Below are positions 18,011-27,005 of a DNA stretch of 64,000 nucleotides, piece by piece (the stretch's first letter is position 1; each line of letters begins with the position of its first letter). The notes under the pieces were generated by a model. That model was not told where the DNA came from, did no database searches, and worked only from the letters and a program-made list of their open reading frames with translations. Source of the stretch: an uncultured Bacteroidota bacterium (lineage in GTDB: Bacteria; Bacteroidota; Bacteroidia; Chitinophagales; Chitinophagaceae); the NCBI GenBank assembly GCA_903882805.1, contig CAIRYK010000066.1, positions 1 to 64,000 of the forward strand, read 5' to 3'. The translations under genes were made by a program, and so were the position numbers.

Positions 18011-19240
18011 ATGGAAAAGATAGATGTATTGATCATTGGTGCTGGTCCGGCGGGATCTGTATCTTCTGCTTACCTCAACAAATTAGGTTATAAAACTCTG
18101 GTGTTGGAAAAAACACAATTCCCGAGGTTTGTGATAGGCGAGAGCTTATTGCCGCATTGCATGGATCACCTGGAAGAAGTTGGGTTTCTTGAAAATGTTA
18201 AGAAAGCAGGATTTCAGATCAAGACGGGCGCAGCCTTTTACAAAGGCGACAAACGTGTTGATTTTTTGTTCGAGAATCAGTTTACAAAGGGCTGGACCTG
18301 GACATGGCAGGTGAAGCGCGCTGAATTTGATACTATACTAATTAATACAGCTAAGGAACAGGGCGTACCCGTTAAATTCAGAAGTGAGGTGACCAGCGTA
18401 AAATGCGGTCCGGACAAGCAGATTGTTACCTACATGGACGAATATGAAGTGGAGCACACTGTTGAAGCAAGGTTTATAATTGACGCCAGCGGTTATGGGC
18501 GCGTATTGCCTCGTTTATTCAATCTGGAAGAAGAAGTATCTACGCCTGCCCGCGGCGCGGTTTTTTGCCATATACACGATACCAAGCGCACTGGTAAACA
18601 GGGTGAAAATATATTCATGCACTCTTTCCGCAACAACAAGGCATGGATTTGGGCTATACCTTTTTCAGACAAAACTACTTCGGTGGGCGTGGTGAGCGAT
18701 ACAGAATTTGTTGGCGAGTTTGCAGAGGATGGCGGAAAGAAATTTTTGGAGCATATACGCAGCTTTAAGGATCTCAATGGTCGCTTTGCTGAAGAAGAGC
18801 TTGTTTTTCAACCGCGTGAAATACTGGGTTATGCAAAAAGAGCTAAGCAACTGCATGGCGAGGGTTATGTAATGTGCGGCAATGCTACCGAGTTTTTGGA
18901 TCCAATATTTTCATCAGGCGTTACACTCGCTACAGGGTCGGGATTGCTCGCAGCTAAATTGGTGCATCGTCAGCTCACAGGCGAGATTATAGACTGGCAA
19001 ACACAATATGAAGACCTGATGCGCAAAGGGGTAGATGTGTTTCGTTCTTTCGTTCTGGGTTGGTACAATGGCGATATACAGACGATATTTTTTGCCAACG
19101 CCATAGAAGCAAATATCAAAGAGCAGGTTTGCTCTATATTGGCTGGTTACGTTTGGGATGAAAACAATCCGTTAGTAAAAAAGCACAAAACTATAGTGCC
19201 AGCGCTGGCGCAAGTCATTCGCATGAATGAGGTTGCTTAA
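18011..19240 (+). CDS. Flavin-dependent halogenase (CndH-like phenolic type)
   Basis: A 409-residue FAD monooxygenase-fold protein. The FAD motif is GAGPAG (10-15), followed by the halogenase-type PRFVIGESLLPHC (38-50). The halogenase signature W212-I-W-A-I-P217 is intact. K71 in IKTGAAF corresponds by position to the Lys that activates hypohalous acid in CndH-like enzymes. Flexirubins can be chlorinated on the aromatic ring, so a pigment halogenase fits the context. An alternative is a geranylgeranyl-reductase-like oxidoreductase, but the intact WxWxIP motif argues for halogenation. It is the last gene of the operon; a terminator follows. Confidence 0.82.
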   Translation: MEKIDVLIIGAGPAGSVSSAYLNKLGYKTLVLEKTQFPRFVIGESLLPHCMDHLEEVGFLENVKKAGFQIKTGAAFYKGDKRVDFLFENQFTKGWTWTWQVKRAEFDTILINTAKEQGVPVKFRSEVTSVKCGPDKQIVTYMDEYEVEHTVEARFIIDASGYGRVLPRLFNLEEEVSTPARGAVFCHIHDTKRTGKQGENIFMHSFRNNKAWIWAIPFSDKTTSVGVVSDTEFVGEFAEDGGKKFLEHIRSFKDLNGRFAEEELVFQPREILGYAKRAKQLHGEGYVMCGNATEFLDPIFSSGVTLATGSGLLAAKLVHRQLTGEIIDWQTQYEDLMRKGVDVFRSFVLGWYNGDIQTIFFANAIEANIKEQVCSILAGYVWDENNPLVKKHKTIVPALAQVIRMNEVA

Positions 19241-19257
19241 CGCATAAATTTATAGAT

Positions 19258-19304
19258 AGCGAAAGAGCTCAGGCGAAATAACCTTGAGTTCTTTTGCTTT
19301 TTTA
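19258..19304 (+). terminator. Rho-independent terminator closing the pigment-type operon
   Basis: The left arm, roughly 19258-19273, pairs with 19282-19298 through a roughly 15-bp stem with two wobbles and a small bulge, followed by TTTTTTAA. It begins 18 bases after the halogenase stop. Confidence 0.7.
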
Positions 19305-19392
19305 ATCGTGTTTTTAACCGTGGGTTTATACATTGCACACAAAGCAAAATGAGGAATATACGTCCCGGTATTTTTAAATGGAATTGCTGGTG

Positions 19393-19400
19393 TAATTTTG
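19393..19400 (+). promoter_or_regulatory. Putative -7 element before the DUF6427 gene
   Basis: TAATTTTG matches TAnnTTTG and ends 28 bases before the GTG start at 19429. The upstream -33 region holds only a T-run (19370-19375), so the match is partial. Confidence 0.4.
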
Positions 19401-19428
19401 TAGGCTTACCTTAGCCAAAAATCAGTAG

Positions 19429-20412
19429 GTGCTTCAGTTATTCAGAAATAATAGTCCGTTTACTGTTATTGTATTATTTGTATTTGCATTACTTGTCAAG
19501 TTTCAGGTGCTGTTACACCCTGTTGCGCCCATACCTGTATCTGGTCATTTTTTATACAATTACATTATTCGCGGGTTGTTTTGCGTATTCAAGCATGGGG
19601 ACTTTGCCTATGTTATGTTTGCAATTATTAATCTTTACGTGCAATCCTTATATTTAAAGAGCATTGCTACTCGCCATAAACTTTTTCCAAGACCTACTTA
19701 TATTCCGTCATTCGTTTATCTGTTGCTCACATCTATTTACCCTGCTTTCAGTACATTCAACGAAACTATTCTGGTCAATTGGTTTCTGATGGGGGCGATA
19801 GACGTGATGTTTGGTTTTACTCAAACCTCGCATCCCCGTAAACTGATATTCAATGCCAGCTTTCTGTTAAGTATGGCCGCTCTATTTCAGTTTACCATGC
19901 TATCCTACTTTTTTCTGCTACTTGTGGGTATGGTTATGTTCCGGTCATTCAATCTGGGCGAATGGTCGGTGGCAATGATGGGATATACTACGCCATTGTA
20001 TTTTATGGCTTGCATCCTTTTTTTGGTAGACCGTTTTGGGCTATGGACCTATTGGCCGCACATTGGTTTTTCTCTGTCCTCCGATGTAAATTCGCTGTTT
20101 TACCTAATTCTCACCATGTTGGGTATTGCCATATTACTCGCAAGCGGTATACACGCCATGCAGCAAAACGTGGCGCTTAGTAATATCTATGTAAGAAGAG
20201 ACTGGATTGCAGTATCGTTTTACCTTATTATCTCTATTTTTGTAGCTTTCCTTACAGACATAGGGGTGAAGAGCGCCTGGATGATTACCTTCCCGGCCTT
20301 AAGTATCATCATCTCGCATGCGCTGCTACTGGAAAAAAATAAGCGATTTAGTAACTTTATTTTTTATTTTTCACTCGTTTTCCTTGCATTTTGCCTTAAG
20401 GCTTATAAATAG
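19429..20412 (+). CDS. Polytopic membrane protein, DUF6427-like
   Basis: A 327-residue protein with about nine transmembrane helices and little between them. The start is a GTG: MLQLFRNNSPFTVIVLF matches the usual beginning of DUF6427 proteins of Bacteroidota, and no ATG fits. HPVAPIPVSGHFLYNYI and a basic cytoplasmic loop ATRHKLFPRPTYIPSFVY are visible. Function unknown. The stop is 6 bases before the purQ ATG, so the two genes are probably cotranscribed. Confidence 0.75.
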   Translation: MLQLFRNNSPFTVIVLFVFALLVKFQVLLHPVAPIPVSGHFLYNYIIRGLFCVFKHGDFAYVMFAIINLYVQSLYLKSIATRHKLFPRPTYIPSFVYLLLTSIYPAFSTFNETILVNWFLMGAIDVMFGFTQTSHPRKLIFNASFLLSMAALFQFTMLSYFFLLLVGMVMFRSFNLGEWSVAMMGYTTPLYFMACILFLVDRFGLWTYWPHIGFSLSSDVNSLFYLILTMLGIAILLASGIHAMQQNVALSNIYVRRDWIAVSFYLIISIFVAFLTDIGVKSAWMITFPALSIIISHALLLEKNKRFSNFIFYFSLVFLAFCLKAYK

Positions 20413-20418
20413 ATAGAA

Positions 20419-21111
20419 ATGAAATTTGGAATTATTGTTTTCCCCGGCTCGAATTGCGACAGAGATATGCAACATGCATTGAGCGTAGACCTGCAACAGG
20501 AAACTATTATGCTTTGGCATAAAGACCGCGACTTGAGTATGTTTACTACCGACGATTGTATAGTGCTGCCCGGCGGCTTTTCTTATGGCGACTATTTGCG
20601 CTGCGGCGCTCTGGCACGTTTTAGCCCAATGATGGAGCAAGTAATAGACTTTGCAAACCGTGGTGGTAAAGTACTGGGCGTATGCAATGGTTTTCAGATA
20701 TTGTGCGAGGCTGGCTTGTTACCCGGCGTTTTGTTGCAAAACGATCACCAGAAGTTTGCATGCAAAAACGTGTATATAAAAAGCGAAAGCGCTAATAATC
20801 TGATAGGTAAGGTAGTAGGTGAGAAAGCGTTGCAAATACCGGTGGCACATGGCGAAGGCAGATATTATGCCGACGCTGTAACGCTGAAACATCTGCACGA
20901 CAATAAGCAAATTATATTCAGATATTGCGACGCTAACGGCGAAGTGCATATTAACTCAAACCCTAACGGAGCGATCAACAATATTGCAGGAATTTGCAAT
21001 GAAGGCCGTAATGTGTATGGTATGATGCCACACCCGGAACGCGCTTGTTCTGACGCGCTGAATAACATCGACGGTAGGGCTATTCTTAAAGCGCTGAGCC
21101 ACACTAATTAA
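20419..21111 (+). CDS. purQ: Phosphoribosylformylglycinamidine synthase subunit PurQ
   Basis: A 230-residue class I glutamine amidotransferase: it releases ammonia from glutamine for the PurL synthase in de novo purine synthesis. The opening KFGIIVFPGSNCDRDM is diagnostic; the nucleophile C89 lies in GVCNGFQILCEAGLLPG; the His/Glu pair H205 and E207 lies in MMPHPERA. The size is normal for the stand-alone small-subunit PurQ, which works with small PurL and PurS. No purL or purS is in the window. Confidence 0.97.
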   Translation: MKFGIIVFPGSNCDRDMQHALSVDLQQETIMLWHKDRDLSMFTTDDCIVLPGGFSYGDYLRCGALARFSPMMEQVIDFANRGGKVLGVCNGFQILCEAGLLPGVLLQNDHQKFACKNVYIKSESANNLIGKVVGEKALQIPVAHGEGRYYADAVTLKHLHDNKQIIFRYCDANGEVHINSNPNGAINNIAGICNEGRNVYGMMPHPERACSDALNNIDGRAILKALSHTN

Positions 21112-21308
21112 TAGTTTTCTAGTTTAATTAGGCAAACAGTTTGCGATAGCCGAATAGATTTAGGCAAACGCGTTTGAGATATTTGTAAGGCTGAAAAGTG
21201 TTAAAGATATATTTATTGGCAAAATATTAAGTTTTGGGTTGCGGAACTTAATATAGATTTATCCCAATAAATTTACTAGGAAACCTCCCCTTTTTTCAGG
21301 GATAAAAA

Positions 21309-21779
21309 ATGGCAATTATGAAATCACTTAAGAATGCAATTGTTTTTGTAGCGTGCCTGTTTTTGTCGGGCAATATACTCGCACAAATGACAGAGGACCC
21401 AACTAAATGGACGTTTGAAGCTAAGAAGGTTAGCGGCAACGAGTATCAGTTGATATACCATCTCGACCTCAAGCAGGGCTGGCATATATGGTCGTTAAAG
21501 CCGGGCGGCGACGGTTACCAAATTGTTCCATCGTTTGTTTTGGCTAAGAACCCTAAAGTGAAAATTAAGGGTTCTGTTACCGAGAAAGGGAAATCGACAA
21601 CTACTAAAATGGAAGGTATTGATGGGAAAGTTACTTATTTGAGCGGCAAGATAGACTATGTTCAGCAAGCAACTATTTCTGGCGCAGGCAAAGTAACAGG
21701 TAAGCTCACCTACCAGGTATGCGATGATAAAATGTGCCTTGCCCCTAAAGACAAGGATTTTGTTTTTGATATAAAATAG
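21309..21779 (+). CDS. Stand-alone DsbD N-terminal (nDsbD) domain protein
   Basis: A 156-residue secreted protein: signal peptide 1-25 (ending GNILAQ), then one DsbD N-terminal-type beta-sandwich domain. A start at the second Met (21318) is equally possible. The DsbD-type cysteine pair is present in YQVCDDKMCLAPKD. It is close to residues 25-155 of the next gene product (shared WTFEAKKxSGxxYQL, HWHI-like GWHIWSLKPGGDG, KVDY/KIDY). It may accept electrons from the DsbD membrane domain and pass them to another periplasmic partner; that is inference. The gene is 51 bases upstream of dsbD on the same strand. Confidence 0.82.
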   Translation: MAIMKSLKNAIVFVACLFLSGNILAQMTEDPTKWTFEAKKVSGNEYQLIYHLDLKQGWHIWSLKPGGDGYQIVPSFVLAKNPKVKIKGSVTEKGKSTTTKMEGIDGKVTYLSGKIDYVQQATISGAGKVTGKLTYQVCDDKMCLAPKDKDFVFDIK

Positions 21780-21830
21780 TTGTGCAGGGTCATAGATTGA
21801 GCGATTTAGAAATATTTTAAAAGGTTTTTT

Positions 21831-23963
21831 ATGATAAAGGCCATCAAAGCGGCGTTGTTTTTTTTTATTGGGCTGTTTCTTGCGGGTAGCCTGCATGCCC
21901 AAATTGTAAAGGATAACAGCGTTTGGACGTTTGAAGCTAAAAAGAAAAGCGGCAGCGATTATCAGTTGATAGCGCATCTGCAACTGCCGGAACATTGGCA
22001 TATTTATGCTTTCAAACCAGGCGGCGATGGTTCGTTGTTTCCCCCGTCGATTAAGTTTACGGCCAATGCCAACGTGAAGCTAAAGGGCGTAGTAAAGGAG
22101 CAGGGCAAGCTGGTGAGCGAAAACATGGATGGCATAGATGGTACGGTAAATATGTACCTGCATAAAGTAGACTATATACAGGAGGCAACCATAACCGGTA
22201 ACACTAAAATCAGCGGTACTTACAACTACCAGATTTGCGATGAAAAAATGTGCCTTCCGCCAACCAAAAAATCTTTTACGATAGAGGTTAAGGATGCAGG
22301 CGATGCACAGGCTACAACTACAGAAGCAGCATCCCCGTCGCCAACAGACAGCCCTGTAGTTGCAGCTACTACTGCTCCGGCCGATACCACGAAAACTGTG
22401 GCGGCTCCTCCGGTTGCTGTTAATAACGACGACGTACCAGCCAATAATGAAACCAAAGGCGCGCAACAGTCGTTGCTCATGTTATTCCTTATTAGTTTGG
22501 GCGGAGGTATTTTGGCTGTATTTACTCCATGTATCTTTTCTATGATACCCATTACTGTGAGCTTCTTTACCAAACGAAGCAAAACAAGGGCAGAAGGCAT
22601 ACGCAATGCTATTTACTATTCAACGTCAATAATTGTCATATTCACAGTATTAGGCGTGCTCATCTCCGCGATTTTTGGCTCAGCTGCGCTCAATACTTTG
22701 TCTACAGACTGGCGCGCCAATTTGTTCTTTTTTATACTTATTGTCATTTTTGCAATTTCTTTCCTTGGCGCATTCGAGATTTCGCTGCCATCGTCGTGGA
22801 CGAACGCGACCGATTCTCGTGCCGGCGTAGGTAGCTTTGCGGGTATATTTTTCATGGCGCTTACGTTGGTTATTGTTTCCTTTTCGTGCACCGGGCCTAT
22901 TGTGGGTACCTTGCTTGTAGAGGCATCGAAGGGTGGGGTAGCAGGGCCGGCTATAGGTATGTTTGGTTTCTCCATTGGTTTATCATTACCATTTGCGCTA
23001 TTTGCTGTTTTCCCGGGTTGGCTCAACAAAATGGCATCTTCAGGTGGTTGGCTCAATCAAGTTAAAGTCACCTTGGGTTTGGTAGAGTTGATGCTTGCAC
23101 TTAAGTTTTTATCTAATGCAGATCTGGCAATGGGCTGGCGTCTGCTCGACAGAGAAATATTTATTGCCATCTGGATCGTTTTGGCAGTAATACTTGGATT
23201 TTACCTTTTGGGTAAACTGAAACTGAGCCATGATGATGAATCGCCCAAAAATGTGTTTGGTCAGGAATATGTTTCCATATTCAAGCTGTTTTTGGCAATA
23301 ACATCTTTTGTGTTTGCTGTTTATTTATTACCAGGAATGTGGGGTGCGCCGCTCAATGGTATGAGCGCATTCTTACCGCCTATGGGTACGTTTGATGCCT
23401 TTGGTGCAGGCGGCGGTAGTGGAAATGCTGCCGATGATGAACGTTCGGATAATGGCCTACACCCTGTAAAATACGTGGCCGATATGAAACTGTATGAGCC
23501 GCAAGTAGTAAAGACACTTGGCTTGACAACGTATTTCGATTACGATGAAGCGCTTGCAGCCTCTAAAAAGCTGAAAAAGCCAATCATGCTCGACTTTACC
23601 GGAATCAATTGCGTTAACTGCCGTAAAATGGAAAGTCAGGTATGGTCTAAACCAGAGGTGGCAAAGATGCTTAAAGAAGATTTTATTGTAGTATCACTTT
23701 ATTGCGATTTCAACAGACTGGAATTACCCAAAGATCAACAGTATTTTTCGAAAGTACTGAACCAACAAGTAGAAACCGTGGGTAACAAAAATGCTGATTT
23801 GCAGGCTACTAAATTCGGTTCTAACTCTCAGCCTTTTTATTTTTATGTAGATGAGCAAGGCAATAAGCTGGTAGATGGCGGTTATTCTTACGACCCTGAT
23901 ATTCAGAAATTTGTTGCACATCTCGAAAAAGTAAAGGCCAATTTTAAAGCCAGCCATCCTTAG
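21831..23963 (+). CDS. dsbD: Thiol:disulfide interchange protein DsbD
   Basis: A 710-residue three-domain protein. Signal peptide 1-24; N-terminal periplasmic domain about 25-150 with YQICDEKMCLPPTK; a Thr/Ala/Pro-rich linker to about 205; eight-helix CcdA-like membrane domain about 210-470 with redox cysteines C234 (FTPC) and C353 (SFSC); C-terminal thioredoxin domain about 560-705 with C594-V-N-C597. It takes electrons from cytoplasmic thioredoxin across the inner membrane to periplasmic thiol proteins. Having all three Cys pairs argues that it is functional. Many cysteine-bearing exported proteins are encoded in this window, which may be clients (inference). Confidence 0.95.
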   Translation: MIKAIKAALFFFIGLFLAGSLHAQIVKDNSVWTFEAKKKSGSDYQLIAHLQLPEHWHIYAFKPGGDGSLFPPSIKFTANANVKLKGVVKEQGKLVSENMDGIDGTVNMYLHKVDYIQEATITGNTKISGTYNYQICDEKMCLPPTKKSFTIEVKDAGDAQATTTEAASPSPTDSPVVAATTAPADTTKTVAAPPVAVNNDDVPANNETKGAQQSLLMLFLISLGGGILAVFTPCIFSMIPITVSFFTKRSKTRAEGIRNAIYYSTSIIVIFTVLGVLISAIFGSAALNTLSTDWRANLFFFILIVIFAISFLGAFEISLPSSWTNATDSRAGVGSFAGIFFMALTLVIVSFSCTGPIVGTLLVEASKGGVAGPAIGMFGFSIGLSLPFALFAVFPGWLNKMASSGGWLNQVKVTLGLVELMLALKFLSNADLAMGWRLLDREIFIAIWIVLAVILGFYLLGKLKLSHDDESPKNVFGQEYVSIFKLFLAITSFVFAVYLLPGMWGAPLNGMSAFLPPMGTFDAFGAGGGSGNAADDERSDNGLHPVKYVADMKLYEPQVVKTLGLTTYFDYDEALAASKKLKKPIMLDFTGINCVNCRKMESQVWSKPEVAKMLKEDFIVVSLYCDFNRLELPKDQQYFSKVLNQQVETVGNKNADLQATKFGSNSQPFYFYVDEQGNKLVDGGYSYDPDIQKFVAHLEKVKANFKASHP

Positions 23964-24019
23964 GCAGCTACGCTATTCTTCTTTCAAATATTAGCTTTTA
24001 GGATAAACACCTAACGCAA

Positions 24020-25582
24020 ATGAACAAAAGTGTAACAATTACGGTATTGCCGCAATCGGCGGCAGACGAGCAGACTGTAAAGAAAACAATAGCCGATGAA
24101 TGCGGTGTGAGCGAAAAACGCATTTCGGGTTATGTGGTGCAGAAAAGATCTATTGATGCACGGTCGCGGCAGGCGAAAGTTGTATTGCAGGTTCAGGTAT
24201 TTATTGATGAACAAGTGATGCACCCTGTGCCTTTTTACCCTACGCTGAACAATGTGGCAAATGCAGCGCCAATTATTATTGTAGGCGCCGGGCCTGCAGG
24301 ATTATTTGCTGCTATGAAGCTCATTGCTCTTGGATACAAGCCCATAGTACTGGAACGAGGTAAGGATGTGCGCAGCAGACGGCGCGACCTTGCGGCCATG
24401 AATAAAGAGGGCATAGTAAACCCCGAATCAAATTACTGTTTTGGCGAGGGTGGGGCAGGCACTTATAGCGATGGTAAACTCTATACCCGCTCTACCAAGC
24501 GAGGTAATGTAATGGACATTTTGCAGTTGTTTCATTTTTACGGAGCGGGCGAAGAAATACTGTATGATGCGCATCCGCATATAGGCACCAACAAATTACC
24601 GGGCATCATATCGGCAATGCGCGAACAAATCATTGCCTGTGGCGGCGAAGTATTGTTTGGAGCTAAAATGACCGATATACTTACCGATCGCGACCGGGTA
24701 ACCGGGGTGGTAACAAATGATGGAAGCAGGCTACACAGCAAAGCGGTGATATTGGCCACCGGCCACTCAGCACGCGATATTTTTGAACTGCTGCACAGCA
24801 AGGGTATTACTGTAGAAAGTAAGCCATTTGCATTGGGTGTAAGAATTGAGCACCCACAATACCTTATAGATCAGGCCCAATACCACTGTCAGGTGCGCGA
24901 CCCTTATTTGCCGCCGGCGAGCTATTCGCTTGTAGCTCAGGAAAATGGCAAAGGTGTGTTTTCTTTCTGTATGTGTCCCGGCGGCATTATAGCCCCTGCG
25001 GCCACATCGCCAGGCGAACTGGTAGTGAATGGCTGGTCACCATCAAAACGCAACAATCCTTACGCCAATTCGGGCACTGTAGTCAGCGTTGATGAAAAGG
25101 ATTTTGCAGCCTACAAGTTTACCGGACCGCTGGCGGCAATGCATTATCAGCAAATGGTGGAACAACGAGCCTGGAATGCAGGCGGCGGTAAACTGGTAGC
25201 TCCCGCTCAAAGGATGGTAGATTTTGTAAATAATACAGTGTCGTCCACCTTGCCCGATTGCTCGTATCTGCCCGGCTTGCACAGCGCTGCGCTAAAGGAA
25301 ACGCTGCCACCAAATGTAAACGAAGCCTTGCGCAAGGCTATGAAAGATTTTGGCGCAAAGATGAAGGGCTATTATACCAATGAAGCGGTGCTTGTCGCCA
25401 CTGAATCGCGCACTAGTTCGCCAGTGCGTATTCCCCGCGATAAAGATACCCTGCAGCATATACAGCTCAGAGGGCTATATCCCTGCGCTGAAGGAGCTGG
25501 GTATGCAGGCGGTATAGTATCGGCGGCAATAGATGGAGAACGTTGCGCAATAGCTGCTGCGGCGCAACTATATGTGGTGTAA
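24020..25582 (+). CDS. FAD-dependent dehydrogenase-like protein (COG2509 type)
   Basis: A 520-residue cytoplasmic flavoprotein. A short N-terminal alpha/beta domain (1-75: KSVTITVLPQSAADEQ...KKTIADECGVSEKRISGYVVQKRSIDARS) precedes the dinucleotide motif IIIVGAGPAGLFAAMK (about 90-105). NYCFGEGGAGTYSDGKLYTRS is the hallmark block of this family, and the C-terminal FAD motif is LYPCAEGAGYAGGIVSAAIDG. Widely conserved in bacteria and in plastids, but with no established reaction. The stop codon is one base from the stop of the convergent TPR gene. Confidence 0.88.
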   Translation: MNKSVTITVLPQSAADEQTVKKTIADECGVSEKRISGYVVQKRSIDARSRQAKVVLQVQVFIDEQVMHPVPFYPTLNNVANAAPIIIVGAGPAGLFAAMKLIALGYKPIVLERGKDVRSRRRDLAAMNKEGIVNPESNYCFGEGGAGTYSDGKLYTRSTKRGNVMDILQLFHFYGAGEEILYDAHPHIGTNKLPGIISAMREQIIACGGEVLFGAKMTDILTDRDRVTGVVTNDGSRLHSKAVILATGHSARDIFELLHSKGITVESKPFALGVRIEHPQYLIDQAQYHCQVRDPYLPPASYSLVAQENGKGVFSFCMCPGGIIAPAATSPGELVVNGWSPSKRNNPYANSGTVVSVDEKDFAAYKFTGPLAAMHYQQMVEQRAWNAGGGKLVAPAQRMVDFVNNTVSSTLPDCSYLPGLHSAALKETLPPNVNEALRKAMKDFGAKMKGYYTNEAVLVATESRTSSPVRIPRDKDTLQHIQLRGLYPCAEGAGYAGGIVSAAIDGERCAIAAAAQLYVV

Positions 25583-25583
25583 A

Positions 25584-26207
25584 CTATTGGCCAGGCACCA
25601 TGTCGCGGATGATATCTTCGCGTGAGCTATTTATGTAAAATGCCAGATAGCTTTTATTGAAAGGATTTGTGTCGGCATCGTGTACCTTTCGCAACAGCGC
25701 TTTTCCCTCAGCAACTTTGTTAGCCAGTATTAACGCTTTTCCTTTGCTTATTTGTGTGTTTTTCTGCAATACTGTATTGGGTTTGGCCTTTCGAAGCACA
25801 TTTTCGTAATAAGCAAGTAGCTTATTGAAATAACCCATAGCGCCCACCGTATTGCCTGTCTGATAGAGTAAAATTCCGGTGTAGAGTAACACTCCTTCGT
25901 CGTTTGGAAAAAGCCGCTCCATGCGCCGCAGCGTGCTGAGTCCTGTTTTTAGGTCGCCAAGTCTGCAATGCAAGCTCATTTTGTTCAACCATCCATCGTA
26001 ATAGCCACTATCTATTTTCAATGCTTTATCAAACAGGCGGAACACCGCTTTTACACTGTCGTCTGAGTCCATATATCGCATATAGCGAGCGATAGCAGTA
26101 TCGTTGAGCGCCACAGCTTTTGGACTGCCTTTTCTGTGTTCGGTACCTTGAGCGAATGAAGTGAGGGTAGAAAGGCAACCGGCAAAAATCAAAACAGATA
26201 TTTTCAT
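25584..26207 (-). CDS. Secreted TPR-like protein (copy 2 of a tandem pair)
   Basis: A 207-residue protein with signal peptide 1-20 (CLSTLTSFAQ). The body is helical and reads as degenerate tetratricopeptide repeats: LFDKALKIDSGYYDGWLNKMSLHCRLGDLKTGLSTLRRMERLFPNDEGVLLYTGILLYQTGN. Periplasmic; partner unknown. It shares layout and many motifs with the upstream gene (AIARYM/AIGLYL, LDKAIKLDSAYYGAW, MxxLFPxxxxV, GKxLLxK, end MPG), so the two arose by duplication. 87 bases separate the pair. Confidence 0.72.
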   Translation of the reverse strand: MKISVLIFAGCLSTLTSFAQGTEHRKGSPKAVALNDTAIARYMRYMDSDDSVKAVFRLFDKALKIDSGYYDGWLNKMSLHCRLGDLKTGLSTLRRMERLFPNDEGVLLYTGILLYQTGNTVGAMGYFNKLLAYYENVLRKAKPNTVLQKNTQISKGKALILANKVAEGKALLRKVHDADTNPFNKSYLAFYINSSREDIIRDMVPGQ

Positions 26208-26294
26208 AAAGACACCATTTTCTAAAGCAAATTAAGTAATTGCTCCTGATTTTTTAAAAAGCAAATTCAAACGAAATCCCAAATTTTATCTCTA

Positions 26295-26915
26295 TTAATC
26301 TTTACCGGGCATTTTTTCGGCGACAATTTTCTTACTTGACATTTTACAAAAGCTGAGAATGTAATTTTTTACTGCCGGGTCAGTTTCTCTTTCGGCAATT
26401 TTGGTCAGGTATTCTTTGCCTTCCTTTGTTTTTCCGGTTAGCATTTGCGCTAGTCCTTTATTAAGAAGGTCGCCCTTCAAATTATTGGCGTCTATGCCGG
26501 TGTCGGGTAGGGTATTGTATGTTGCCAGCAATGCTGCAAATGTTGCATTTGCCTTGGCTTTTTGCTTTGTTTTCATTTGCAGTATTCCGAGTGTAAACCG
26601 CACATCGTTTTCCCAGGGGAATAGTTTGGTCATATATTCGACAGTTTCAACTGCATTTTTGAATTTTTTTAGCTGGCACTCAAAATTCAGTTTGTTTGCC
26701 CAAGCGCCATAATAAGCGCTGTCCAGCTTTATTGCTTTATCCAGTTGCGCAATTACCAGTTTTATGGTATCGGTATTTTTGGGGTTTTTGAGGTATAAGC
26801 CTATCGCCTCGTCATTTATACGTTTCGATTTTGGGTAGGGTTTGTGTTTAATGGTTTGTGCGTTTACACACAAGCCCCAAAAACAAGCTATGACAGTTAG
26901 GTGGATAAATTTCAT
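26295..26915 (-). CDS. Secreted TPR-like protein (copy 1 of a tandem pair)
   Basis: A 206-residue paralogue of the downstream gene. Signal peptide 1-19 (CFWGLCVNAQ), then KSKRINDEAIGLYLKNPKNTDTIKLVIAQLDKAIKLDSAYYGAW and helical repeats to KMPGKD. No catalytic motif. Likely a periplasmic scaffold or binding protein; nothing in the neighbourhood indicates its partner. Confidence 0.72.
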   Translation of the reverse strand: MKFIHLTVIACFWGLCVNAQTIKHKPYPKSKRINDEAIGLYLKNPKNTDTIKLVIAQLDKAIKLDSAYYGAWANKLNFECQLKKFKNAVETVEYMTKLFPWENDVRFTLGILQMKTKQKAKANATFAALLATYNTLPDTGIDANNLKGDLLNKGLAQMLTGKTKEGKEYLTKIAERETDPAVKNYILSFCKMSSKKIVAEKMPGKD

Positions 26916-27005
26916 AATAGATATACCAATAGCCGATAAAAGTAACAGAATGTTTCCATAATTCTGTTATTCCTGCGCTATGAGGCCGTAACGGGAATAG
27001 CGGTC

